Source of the DNA: JBJXGC01 sp046154545
GTDB lineage: Bacteria > Chloroflexota > Dehalococcoidia > Tepidiformales > Tepidiformaceae
DNA: 8,723 nucleotides
Assembly (NCBI GenBank): GCA_046154545.1
Contig: JBJXGC010000146.1
Coordinates: 1 to 8,723 of the forward strand
Reading direction: 5' to 3'
Part shown: positions 1 through 6,074 of the stretch, in pieces
Layout of the letters: every line of letters begins with the position of its first letter
How positions within the stretch are numbered: the stretch's first letter is position 1
Made by a program: the position numbers and the translations under genes
Notes under the pieces: model-generated
Database searches by the model: none
Seen by the model: the letters and a program-made list of their open reading frames with translations, nothing else
What the model was told of the DNA's origin: nothing

Positions 1-71
1 CGGACGGCGGGGTCGAGGCTGGCGAAGGCGAAGGGGAGGCGGCGGACGCGAGGGGATTCGGCTTCAGTCAT
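1..71 (-). CDS. 5' end of an unidentified minus-strand gene (partial)
   Basis: An ATG at 71-69 opens a frame that stays open to the left edge of the window, giving 23 codons that begin MTEAESPRVRRLPFAFASLD. The fragment is too short to assign to a family. There is no Shine-Dalgarno sequence before the ATG; instead a TACAAT hexamer lies 10 bases upstream, which fits a promoter with a very short or absent leader. The next minus-strand gene upstream ends at 303 and is separated by a strong hairpin, so this is probably its own transcription unit. The call rests on start context and open frame only; a spurious ORF is possible. Confidence 0.5.
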   Translation of the reverse strand, partial: MTEAESPRVRRLPFAFASLDPAV

Positions 72-81
72 GGTGGGCGGG

Positions 82-87
82 ATTGTA
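82..87 (-). promoter_or_regulatory. Candidate -10 hexamer (TACAAT) for the left-edge gene
   Basis: Read on the minus strand this is TACAAT, five of six matches to TATAAT, ending 10 bases before the ATG at 71. No convincing -35 hexamer lies 16-18 bases upstream. A start about 7 bases downstream would leave a leader of only a few bases. Sequence match only. Confidence 0.35.
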
Positions 88-251
88 GCGCGGCGACAAC
101 TTGCGTGAGGCTCGCAACGGCCGATTACATAGAGAGCGCAGCGAGATTGCGTCATACCACACGAACTCCTCGTCCCTGTCCTGAGTCGCCTTCGAGGCCG
201 ACCGTTGGACCACGCCAATATTGCGGAATCGCTCGTGGGGGTGGGAATGCA

Positions 252-284
252 AGGAGCCCAGCAACCGCCGGTTGCTGGGCTCCT
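252..284. terminator. Perfect 15-bp hairpin, probable terminator
   Basis: Arms 252-266 (AGGAGCCCAGCAACC) and 270-284 are perfectly complementary around a 3-base loop. The hairpin lies about 20 bases beyond the stop of the minus-strand membrane protein (303) and before the gene starting at 71, where a terminator would be expected. There is no T-run on either side, so Rho-independent termination by the classic mechanism is not assured. The rest of the 72-302 spacer shows no ORF with family signal, no RNA gene and no other repeat. Confidence 0.55.
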
Positions 285-302
285 GGTGCGCGGCGGTAGA
301 TC

Positions 303-1016
303 TCAAGCCGGAGCGGCTCCTGCCACTCCTGGCCTGGTTGGCTCGGTCTCGACCCCGTCAAACCCTGTCACGTAACTCGGCCATTTCACGAAGAGAGTGA
401 TGCTGGCGGCGATATTCCAGAGGAGGAACAGGCCCATCCCAATGAATCCGGGACCGTCGTCGGTCACGAAGGGGGCTCCAGCAAGCAGCGCGAGCCCGGC
501 GGCTAAGCCCAACCAGCCGAGCCAGGCGGGCATCGCCCGATAGAGCAGGACTGCCGCGCCAATTGCGAGCATCATCGCTCCATTCGCGAAGAATGTGAGC
601 ACGAAGGCGGCGTCATTCATGTTGAACAACGTGCGGGTCATTTCTCCGCTCAATCCGCTTTCGTTGAGGTAGATTGCCGCCAGGATAGGCGCTCCCGAGC
701 CCACCTTGATCGCGATCGCAACGCCTCCAAACAGGAGCGCCATGGTCGAAAGGAAGCCTCGGTCGCCCTCTGCTCGGCGCAAGACTGCGCAGACCAATCC
801 CACGAAGACGCCGGCGAGTGCCAGCAGAAAGACCTCGGCGTAAAGCAACGCCTCGTCTGATCCTGCTGAGTGGTCCTGGAGATACGTCGACCACTCAGCA
901 GGAGGCGCGTCGTAGGCGGGTGACGGCGCCACGAACACGTCGCTAACGACGATGACGGCGAGCCAGGCGATGGCCCCTGCCAGTGCGATGAACCGCGAAT
1001 ACCTTGATGCAAACAC
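303..1016 (-). CDS. Six-helix integral membrane protein, DUF4386-like
   Basis: A 237-residue polytopic membrane protein of unknown function. Six hydrophobic segments are visible: FIALAGAIAWLAVIVVSDVF near the N-terminus, EALLYAEVFLLALAGVFVG, LSTMALLFGGVAIAIKVG, AAFVLTFFANGAMMLAIGAA, WLGWLGLAAGLALLAGAPFV and GMGLFLLWNIAASITLF. The arrangement, with a PAWLGWLGL-type segment before helix 5, resembles DUF4386-type proteins; that is a resemblance, not a firm family call. I chose the GTG at 1016 because GGAGAG (1025-1030) sits 8 bases upstream. An in-frame ATG at 1055 (13 codons longer) has no such site, and the frame itself is open to 1466. The gene diverges from a two-component operon across 174 bp, making it a natural candidate target of that system. 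It ends in TGA at 303-305. Confidence 0.75.
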   Translation of the reverse strand: MFASRYSRFIALAGAIAWLAVIVVSDVFVAPSPAYDAPPAEWSTYLQDHSAGSDEALLYAEVFLLALAGVFVGLVCAVLRRAEGDRGFLSTMALLFGGVAIAIKVGSGAPILAAIYLNESGLSGEMTRTLFNMNDAAFVLTFFANGAMMLAIGAAVLLYRAMPAWLGWLGLAAGLALLAGAPFVTDDGPGFIGMGLFLLWNIAASITLFVKWPSYVTGFDGVETEPTRPGVAGAAPA

Positions 1017-1024
1017 CGTTGTTT

Positions 1025-1030
1025 CTCTCC
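1025..1030 (-). promoter_or_regulatory. Shine-Dalgarno site that fixes the GTG start at 1016
   Basis: On the minus strand GGAGAG lies 8 bases before GTG at 1016. It favours this start over the upstream ATG at 1055, whose leader lacks a purine-rich box. Confidence 0.65.
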
Positions 1031-1071
1031 ATTCCGGGACGCTCTGCGCGCCCATCACCCGCACACTGTCC

Positions 1072-1150
1072 TCCACCGGTATGGGTGGATGCGTCCCCAC
1101 CTGGATGGAATTGTGTTGTCGTTCCGGTGGATGATGGTGGTCATCCGGAA
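1072..1150. promoter_or_regulatory. Cluster of palindromes, candidate response-regulator operator
   Basis: The divergent spacer holds an inverted pair TCCACCGG (1072-1079) and CCGGTGGA (1124-1131), centres 52 bp apart, and a compact palindrome GGATGA-N6-TCATCC (1129-1146) flanked by TTCC/GGAA (1122-1150, with a 3-base insertion in the left arm). Several further GGTGG/CCACC half-sites lie between. NarL/FixJ regulators commonly bind inverted repeats, and the neighbouring regulator is a natural candidate ligand. If the kinase mRNA starts at its ATG, the compact palindrome is centred near -53, a usual activator position. The binding role is inference. Confidence 0.4.
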
Positions 1151-1178
1151 GGGTGATGCGCCCTGCTTCACGGCGGTC

Positions 1179-1184
1179 TATCTT
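1179..1184 (+). promoter_or_regulatory. Candidate -10 hexamer (TATCTT) for the kinase-regulator operon
   Basis: TATCTT lies exactly 6 bases before the ATG at 1191, so a typical initiation distance would place the first transcribed base at or next to the start codon. No good -35 is visible, which would suit an activator-dependent promoter. Confidence 0.35.
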
Positions 1185-1190
1185 CGTGTC

Positions 1191-2393
1191 ATGTTTGCAA
1201 AGGTGCTGGCACGGATGGGGTCGGACCGAGGCCGGTTCTTCGTGGATTGGATCCCGGTAGCTGTCCTCACGGTCACAACGCAGTTCAGCGCCTGGGTCTC
1301 TCCGATCACAGCTGACGAAGTTCCGGAACCCGCATACCTGGCATCTCTCTGCTTTCTGTCGATTACCGTCCCTCTTGGCTTCCGGCGACGGGCCCCCATC
1401 CTGGCGCTTACCATGGTGGCGGTGGGTATCAGCTGGGAGATAGTTCGACTGCAGCCTGGACAGCAAGGTAGCTTCGAATCGTTCCTCGCGGTCAACCTGG
1501 CGGCCTATGCCGCCGGTGCGTACTCGCCTTCCAGCCTTGCCCTCTTAGCCGGGCTGCTCATTCCGGGCGCAATCCCCCTCGCCGATTCCCTCCGCCGCGC
1601 GACGGCTCCAGGCGGCGACAATATCCTGAGCGAGATCATCCCGTTTTGGGTGTGGGCGGCCGTTGCCTGTGCATTGGGGCGCGGGGTGCGAAATCGCAGT
1701 GTCATGCTCTCCCTGCTGGAGGATCGGACACACCGGTTGGCGCGCGAACGCGAAGAAAGGGCTCGGGCGGCCGTGGCCGACGAGCGGTCGCGAATCGCGC
1801 GCGACCTGCACGACGTGGTGGCGCACAACGTGTCGATAATGGTGGTGCAGGCAGGCGCGGCCCGCCGTGTCCTTGACTCAGACCCGGAGCGGACGCGGGA
1901 GGCGCTCCTCTCCGTCGAGGCAACCGGAAGGCAGGCCCTGGCCGAGATGCGCCGTCTGCTTGGGGTACTCCGCGCCGATCCGGACAGCCTGGCGCTGGCG
2001 CCCCAGCCCGGGGCTGGCCAGATTGGGGACCTGGTCGAGCAGGTCCGAGCAGCGGGACTCGATGTCGCATTGCAGCGCGAGGGCGAGCCACGGGAGCTTC
2101 CCGCAGGCGTCGACCTCGTTGCCTACCGGGTTGTACAGGAGGGACTCACAAACATTCTCAAGCATGCCGGCCATGCTCGCGCCCTGGTCACCATCCGCTA
2201 TGAGCCGGAGACGATGAACCTCGAAATCCGGGACGACGGCGTCGGGCGCGTCGGGCGCACGGATGGGTCGGGGCACGGCCTCTTCGGTATGCGAGAACGT
2301 CTAGCCCTGTACGGTGGCACCCTGGAGGCGGGCCCGTCCGACGCTGGTGGGTTCGTCGTCCGAGCGACTCTACCCACGGGTCCGAGGCCATGA
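1191..2393 (+). CDS. Membrane sensor histidine kinase, DesK/NarX-type (HisKA_3)
   Basis: A 400-residue sensor kinase. The N-terminal half (about residues 15-160) holds roughly six hydrophobic segments with short loops and no large extracellular domain, so the signal is probably sensed in or at the membrane. A charged helix (about 175-200) leads to the HisKA_3 dimerisation domain, with ERSRIARDLHDVVAHN carrying the phosphoacceptor His207. The ATPase domain has the N box (QEGLTNILKHAG, Asn321), the G1 box DDGVG (348-352) and the G2 region GSGHGLFGMRER from about 359. It should phosphorylate the regulator encoded next. Starts at 1191 and 1215 are both possible: 1191 has TATCTT 6 bases upstream, while 1215 has a weak AAAGGTG Shine-Dalgarno. 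The frame is open to 1089, but that extension lies in the palindrome-rich spacer and is hydrophilic. All catalytic residues look intact. Confidence 0.92.
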   Translation: MFAKVLARMGSDRGRFFVDWIPVAVLTVTTQFSAWVSPITADEVPEPAYLASLCFLSITVPLGFRRRAPILALTMVAVGISWEIVRLQPGQQGSFESFLAVNLAAYAAGAYSPSSLALLAGLLIPGAIPLADSLRRATAPGGDNILSEIIPFWVWAAVACALGRGVRNRSVMLSLLEDRTHRLAREREERARAAVADERSRIARDLHDVVAHNVSIMVVQAGAARRVLDSDPERTREALLSVEATGRQALAEMRRLLGVLRADPDSLALAPQPGAGQIGDLVEQVRAAGLDVALQREGEPRELPAGVDLVAYRVVQEGLTNILKHAGHARALVTIRYEPETMNLEIRDDGVGRVGRTDGSGHGLFGMRERLALYGGTLEAGPSDAGGFVVRATLPTGPRP

Positions 2394-3088
2394 CAATCCG
2401 CGTGCTCATCGTCGACGATCAGGCGCTCCTGCGGGCCGGCTTCCGCATGATCCTTGGAACGGAGGCCGATCTGGAAGTCGTGGGGGAAGCGGGCGACGGC
2501 GCTGATGCGATCGCAGCGGCCGGGCGACTGCTCCCCGATGTAATCCTGATGGACATCCGCATGCCGCGCGTCGATGGGCTCGAAGCGACCAGGCGAATCC
2601 TGGCCGCCGCGAGCAACCCGCCACGAGTGCTGATCCTGACGACATTCGATCTCGACGAGTATGTGTACGCGGCTCTTCGAGCGGGGGCCAGTGGATTCCT
2701 GCTGAAAGACGCGTCGCCCGAAGTGCTGGTAGCCGGCGTCCGCACAATCGCGGCGGGGGAGGCACTCCTTGCGCCCACCGTCACCAAACGTCTGATTGAG
2801 GAGTATCTTCGCAGACCTTCCGCGGCGGTCACGCAAGCCGTGCCAGCCGACCTGACGACGCGCGAGGGCGAAGTGCTTCAGTGTCTTGCGCGCGGGCTAA
2901 GTAATGCCGAGATTGCATCCCAGCTCATCGTGAGCGAGGCGACTGTGAAGACGCACGTCGCTCACCTGCTCAGCAAGCTCGACATCCGCGACCGCGTTCA
3001 GGTAGTCATCTACGCCTACGAGAGCGGGCTTGTCCTGGCCGGCACCGCTGACCAGCTGGCCAGGACAAGCCCGCGCTCCGAGGCGTAG
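2390..3088 (+). CDS. NarL/FixJ-family response regulator
   Basis: A 232-residue two-domain transcription factor, partner of the upstream kinase. The receiver domain (about 1-120) has the acidic pair Asp9-Asp10, phosphoacceptor Asp55 in ILMDIRMPRVDG, the switch Thr84 in LILTTFD and Lys106 in FLLKDA, so it looks competent for phosphorylation. A linker leads to a LuxR/GerE helix-turn-helix beginning LTTREGEVLQCLARGLSNAE and continuing through SEATVKTHVAHLLSKLDIRD. The ATG overlaps the kinase TGA (ATGA), indicating translational coupling. The last dozen or so residues are unusual: they are encoded by the loop and right arm of a 17-bp perfect inverted repeat (3024-3074), whereas relatives often end shortly after YESGLV. 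The 3' end overlaps a convergent HicB-like frame. Likely targets are its own promoter and the divergent membrane protein. Confidence 0.93.
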   Translation: MTIRVLIVDDQALLRAGFRMILGTEADLEVVGEAGDGADAIAAAGRLLPDVILMDIRMPRVDGLEATRRILAAASNPPRVLILTTFDLDEYVYAALRAGASGFLLKDASPEVLVAGVRTIAAGEALLAPTVTKRLIEEYLRRPSAAVTQAVPADLTTREGEVLQCLARGLSNAEIASQLIVSEATVKTHVAHLLSKLDIRDRVQVVIYAYESGLVLAGTADQLARTSPRSEA

Positions 3089-3392
3089 GCCACCAGAACT
3101 GGATTCGTGGCTCGGTACGGTCTGGATCCTGGTTGCAACTAGCGTCTCGATCGTCTCGTTGGTCGCCGGCCGACAACTGAGACAACGATTCTTCGCGAAG
3201 GTCTTCAAGGACGAGGTCGATCGCCGCCGAGAGGCTCTCGATCGCCTCGGCACGGGTGCGACCCTGGCCGTTGGCCGCGGGGACCTCAGGCGAGAAGGCG
3301 ATATACCAGCCCTCGGCTTGTTGGATGATCGCGGTGAATTCGTTCTTCACGGTCTTCGGATCGTACCACAGCCTGGGCCGAATGCCGGCCAT
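3006..3392 (-). CDS. HicB-like antitoxin-type protein, orphan and probably degraded
   Basis: The frame encodes 128 residues. Residues from about 15 to 67, starting VKNEFTAIIQQAEGWYIAF, then PEVPAANGQGRTRAEAIESL, then an AIDLVLEDLREESLSQL helix, match the HicB/UPF0150 fold (short beta strands, GQGRT turn, amphipathic helix). HicB proteins neutralise HicA mRNA interferases in type II toxin-antitoxin systems, but no HicA double-stranded-RNA-binding-fold gene is adjacent. After SLSQL the frame turns into low-quality sequence (Trp-, Arg- and Pro-rich) and runs 83 bases antisense into the response regulator. A one-base shift there yields RPATNETIETLV, closer to a HicB tail, so a frameshift or 3' loss is suspected. 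ATG 3392 has a GAGG 5 bases upstream; GTG 3350 is an alternative start that matches the family better. It lies 39 bases after proS and could be cotranscribed with it. Confidence 0.5.
   Translation of the reverse strand: MAGIRPRLWYDPKTVKNEFTAIIQQAEGWYIAFSPEVPAANGQGRTRAEAIESLSAAIDLVLEDLREESLSQLSAGDQRDDRDASCNQDPDRTEPRIQFWWPTPRSAGLSWPAGQRCRPGQARSRRRR
3024..3074. repeat. Perfect 17-bp inverted repeat inside the regulator 3' end
   Basis: Arms 3024-3040 (GCGGGCTTGTCCTGGCC) and 3058-3074 are exact complements around a 17-base loop. The structure sits inside the regulator's coding region, 12 bases before its stop, and inside the antisense HicB-like frame. It could act as a two-way terminator between convergent units, although no T-run follows on either strand. 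A repeat-derived or mobile origin is an alternative. Confidence 0.6.
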
Positions 3393-3425
3393 GGCGGCCT
3401 CGTCCTGCGAGTCTAACGGGGCTCG

Positions 3426-3441
3426 GCGACCTTACGGTCGC
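3426..3441 (-). terminator. Small hairpin with the proS stop codon in its loop
   Basis: On the minus strand GCGACC-GTAA-GGTCGC forms a perfect 6-bp stem with a GNRA-type tetraloop, and the proS TAA stop is within the loop. There is no T-run after it. It may stabilise the mRNA 3' end or weakly attenuate read-through into the HicB-like frame. Confidence 0.35.
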
Positions 3442-5135
3442 GGCTCGGATGCCGTCCGTACGCGGCCAGCGACCTCGCCCGGCGGGACGATCTCCATCGC
3501 ACCGGTCGTCCGCGATTTCAGTTCGACGCCGCCTTTTTCCAGGGCGCGGGGGCTGACGGTGATGCGCCAGGGGATGCCGAGGAGGTCGGCGTCCTTGAAC
3601 TTGATGCCGGCCGAGTCGGGGCGGTCGTCGGTGAGGAAGGTGAGATCCGCAAACTCGAGGCGGCGTTCGAGGTCGTCGAGGGCGGCGGCGACGGGCTCCT
3701 GGTCGAGGTTGAGGGCAACGACGTGGACGTCATAGGGGGAGAGCTCGGCCGGCCACTGGATGCCGTCCTTGTCGTGGTTGGCCTCGATGCAGGCGGCGAG
3801 CATCCGTTCGACGCCGATGCCGTAGCAGCCCATGACGGCGGGGTGCTGCTCGCCCGCCTCGTTGAGGAAGTTCACACCCATGGACTCGGAGTAGATGGTG
3901 CCGAGCTTGAAGACGTGGCCCATCTCCATGCCGCGGCGCGACTCGAGGAGCTGGCCGCAGGTGGCGCACTGTTCGCCTTCTTTCGCGAGGGCGATGTTGG
4001 CGATGAGGTCGGCCTTCCAGTCGCGGCCGTGGTTCGCGTTGAGGAAGTGGTAGTCGGCTTCGTTGGCGCCGGCGACGAGGTTGACCGCAGCGACGGCGCT
4101 GTCGTCGGCGACGACCTTCATGCCGGTGAGGCCGACGGCCGAGGCGGAACCGGCGACGAGGCCGGCGTTCCGCACCATCGCGTCGTCCATGGGGTCGAGG
4201 GCGGTGGCCTTGAGCAGGTTCTTGAGCTTGACTTCGTTCACGTCCAGGTCTCCCCGGATGGCGACGAAGACGGGCTTGCCATCGGCCCGGTAGAAGACGG
4301 CCTTGCAGGTCTGGCGCGGCTCGATCTTCAGGAACGTGGCGAGCTCGGCGATGGTCTTCTGGCCGGGCGTGTGGACCTTCTCCAGGGGCAGCGATTCGGC
4401 CGCAACCGGGGGCTGCTTGCGGAACTCTGCCTTCTCGGCGTTGGCGGCGTAGCCGCAGCCGGGGCAGAGGAGGATCTCGTCCTCGCCGTTGGGTGTGAGG
4501 TAGATGAACTCCTGGCTGTCCTTGCCGCCGATGGCGCCGCTGTCGGCGGCCACCGGGATCACGGGGACACCGGCGCGGGCGAAGATGCGGACGTAGGCGT
4601 CGAAGGCGGCCTGGTATGAGGTGTCGAGCGCCTCCCAGTCGGCGTCGAAGCTGTAAGCGTCCTTCATCGTGAACTCGCGGAGGCGGACGAGCCCGCCACG
4701 GGGGCGCTGCTCGTCGCGGAACTTGGTCTGGATCTGGTAGAGCGTCACCGGGAGGTCGCGGTAGCTCTGGATAGCGCGGGAGGCGACGAAGCTCACGACC
4801 TCTTCGTGGGTCGGGCCGAGGGCGAAGCCGCGCTCCTTGCGGTCCTGGAGGCGGAAGAGGGTTTCGCCCATGCTGACGTCGCGGCCGCTCTGCTCCCAGA
4901 GTTCGATGGGGCTGAGGGCGGGGAGATGGAGTTCCTGGGCGCCGGTGCGGTCCATCTCCTCGCGGATGATGTTCTCGATCCGGCGGATGACGCGCCAGCC
5001 CACGGGCGTGAAGCAGTAGAGACCCGCCGCCAGGGGGACGATAAGCCCGGCCCTGAGGAGGAGCTGGTGGCTGGGCAGGTCGGCGTCGGCCGGTGCCTCT
5101 CGCAGGGTCTTGAGGAGCAGCTTGCTCATGCGCAT
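3432..5135 (-). CDS. proS: Prolyl-tRNA synthetase, bacterial type with editing domain
   Basis: A 567-residue cytoplasmic class II aminoacyl-tRNA synthetase that charges tRNA-Pro, the usual length for the bacterial form. The catalytic core includes GPTHEE (107-112) and motif 2, FRDEQRPRGGLVRLREF, from residue 139, then TMKDAYSF. The inserted YbaK-like editing domain (about 225-410), which hydrolyses Ala-tRNA-Pro in this family, contains TCKAVFY and GDLDVNEVKLKN. Two Cys pairs, CPGC before and CATC after the insert, resemble the Cys pairs of many bacterial ProRS. Motif 3 follows as GCYGIGVERMLAA, and an anticodon-binding domain fills the C-terminus. The ATG at 5135 is supported by AAGGA (5145-5149) 9 bases upstream; a second ATG two codons later is less well spaced. 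It is the third gene of the fmdB-dtd-proS cluster, 61 bases after dtd, so heat-shock control through CIRCE is likely. Confidence 0.97.
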   Translation of the reverse strand: MRMSKLLLKTLREAPADADLPSHQLLLRAGLIVPLAAGLYCFTPVGWRVIRRIENIIREEMDRTGAQELHLPALSPIELWEQSGRDVSMGETLFRLQDRKERGFALGPTHEEVVSFVASRAIQSYRDLPVTLYQIQTKFRDEQRPRGGLVRLREFTMKDAYSFDADWEALDTSYQAAFDAYVRIFARAGVPVIPVAADSGAIGGKDSQEFIYLTPNGEDEILLCPGCGYAANAEKAEFRKQPPVAAESLPLEKVHTPGQKTIAELATFLKIEPRQTCKAVFYRADGKPVFVAIRGDLDVNEVKLKNLLKATALDPMDDAMVRNAGLVAGSASAVGLTGMKVVADDSAVAAVNLVAGANEADYHFLNANHGRDWKADLIANIALAKEGEQCATCGQLLESRRGMEMGHVFKLGTIYSESMGVNFLNEAGEQHPAVMGCYGIGVERMLAACIEANHDKDGIQWPAELSPYDVHVVALNLDQEPVAAALDDLERRLEFADLTFLTDDRPDSAGIKFKDADLLGIPWRITVSPRALEKGGVELKSRTTGAMEIVPPGEVAGRVRTASEPRP

Positions 5136-5196
5136 GGGCGGTGGTCCTTCCCGGGCGGTCCCGTCTCTGAACGTTGCGGTTCGCGGGGCGTTCCGG

Positions 5197-5661
5197 TCAA
5201 GCGCGGCGGGGGCGGTCGAATTCGGCGGTGTCCAGGATCAGGGTGACGGGCCCGTCGTTGACGAGTTCGACTTCCATGTGGGCGCCGAAGACGCCGCGGC
5301 GGCAGGCGAGGCCGGCCCCTTCAATGGCGAGGCAGAAGCGTTCGTAGAGCGGAGCGGCAATGCCGGGCGGGGCGGCTGCCGTGAACGAAGGGCGATTGCC
5401 GCGGCGAAGGTCGCCGTAGAGGGTGAACTGGCTGACGCAGAGGACCTCGCCGCCGACGTCGGCGAGGCAGAGGTTCATGCGGCCATCGGTGTCTTCGAAG
5501 AGGCGAAGGGCGGAAACCTTCGCGGCGAGGCGGCCGGCGGTCTCCACGCTGTCGCCGTGGGTTACGCCGAGGAAGACGAGTACCCCGCCCCGAATCTCGG
5601 AGACGAGGTCAGCTTCGACGCGGACGCTGGCACGCGCGACGCGCTGGACGACCGCGCGCAC
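5197..5661 (-). CDS. dtd: D-aminoacyl-tRNA deacylase
   Basis: A 154-residue DTD-type proofreading enzyme that removes D-amino acids (and, in characterised members, glycine from tRNA-Ala) from mischarged tRNA. It begins MRAVVQRVARASVRVEADLV, as in the family. The catalytic SQFTL motif is at 77-81, followed by YGDLRRGNRPSF. The cross-subunit Gly-cisPro motif lies in NDGPVT (135-140). It should act as a homodimer. The start is GTG at 5661, only 6 bases after the fmdB stop and without a clear Shine-Dalgarno, so translational coupling to fmdB is likely. The pairing with proS puts two aminoacyl-tRNA quality-control activities, chirality checking and Ala-tRNA-Pro editing, in one transcription unit. 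The family usually runs about 145-150 residues; the few extra residues are at the C-terminus. Confidence 0.96.
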   Translation of the reverse strand: MRAVVQRVARASVRVEADLVSEIRGGVLVFLGVTHGDSVETAGRLAAKVSALRLFEDTDGRMNLCLADVGGEVLCVSQFTLYGDLRRGNRPSFTAAAPPGIAAPLYERFCLAIEGAGLACRRGVFGAHMEVELVNDGPVTLILDTAEFDRPRRA

Positions 5662-5667
5662 GGCGGG

Positions 5668-6009
5668 TCAGTCGGCCGCGGCGCTTGCGGTGGGCTTACT
5701 CTCGCTCTTGGCGGCGGGCTTGCTTTCGCTCTTGGATTCGGCCTTCGTATCGGCCTTTGCTTCGCCCTTGGACGATCCGGTGTCACTGGAGCCAGAACTC
5801 GAATCGCCATCGGAGGAAGCAACGCTCTTGCTCTTGCTATCGGTGGCGTACCAGCCGGAGCCCTTGAACATGATCCGAGGCGCGGTAAGGACGCGCTTGG
5901 CGGTGCCCTTGCCGCACTCCTGGCACTTGTGGGTGCTGGGGGCGGAGAAGCTCTCGCGCGTTTCGTAGGTGGTCTTGCACTTTGCGCAGTGGTAGTCGTA
6001 AGTCGGCAA
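5668..6009 (-). CDS. FmdB-family zinc-ribbon protein with a charged disordered tail
   Basis: A 113-residue protein. The N-terminus, (M)PTYDYHCAKCKTTYE, is the FmdB/CxxC_CXXC_SSSS signature: Cys8/Cys11 and Cys29/Cys32 (CQEC) should bind one zinc. The family's exact role is unsettled; it is annotated as a putative regulator and is common as a small gene near translation or stress genes. The family core ends around FKGSGWYATDS. The remaining 50 or so residues are low-complexity Ser/Lys/Glu/Ala, including a repeated SESKP unit, and are probably disordered. I chose the TTG at 6009 because it gives the conserved family N-terminus and has GGAGAG 6-8 bases upstream; the frame is open 18 codons further to an ATG at 6063, but that would lie inside the CIRCE operator and promoter. 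It is the first gene of the CIRCE-controlled cluster. Confidence 0.9.
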   Translation of the reverse strand: MPTYDYHCAKCKTTYETRESFSAPSTHKCQECGKGTAKRVLTAPRIMFKGSGWYATDSKSKSVASSDGDSSSGSSDTGSSKGEAKADTKAESKSESKPAAKSESKPTASAAAD

Positions 6010-6044
6010 GGTGCTCTCTCCGGGAGTGATGGTCCGTAGGGTAG

Positions 6045-6074
6045 ATGATCCCGGGTTTAGCACTCGGGTGTCAA
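6045..6074 (-). promoter_or_regulatory. Sigma-A-type promoter for fmdB-dtd-proS
   Basis: On the minus strand a perfect -35 TTGACA (6069-6074) is followed by an 18-base spacer and GATCAT (6045-6050; four of six matches to TATAAT). Predicted initiation near 6038 gives a leader of about 28 bases with a good Shine-Dalgarno. The -35 lies inside the CIRCE spacer, so a bound repressor would block polymerase. Confidence 0.65.

Noticed and set aside
3088..3180. HicA remnant fused after the HicB-like frame (a TVPSHE stretch in a shifted frame)
   Set aside because: The resemblance to the HicA TVPRH region covers only about six residues and lacks the conserved His context; chance is more likely.
3723..4619. 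298-codon open frame on the plus strand
   Set aside because: Antisense shadow of proS: repetitive Gly/Val/Asp/Glu composition mirrors proS codons and no domain is visible.
5136..5196. T-box or attenuator before proS
   Set aside because: Only 61 bases separate dtd and proS, too short for a T-box; no specifier loop or terminator/antiterminator pair is seen.
5110..6039. 309-codon open frame on the plus strand
   Set aside because: Antisense to dtd and fmdB; Ala/Gly-rich translation with no family signal, and the opposite strand encodes well-recognised proteins.
6010..6044. RNA thermometer in the fmdB leader
   Set aside because: The short leader offers only a tiny CTCC/GGAG pairing with no room for a loop, and no ROSE-type or fourU element is present.
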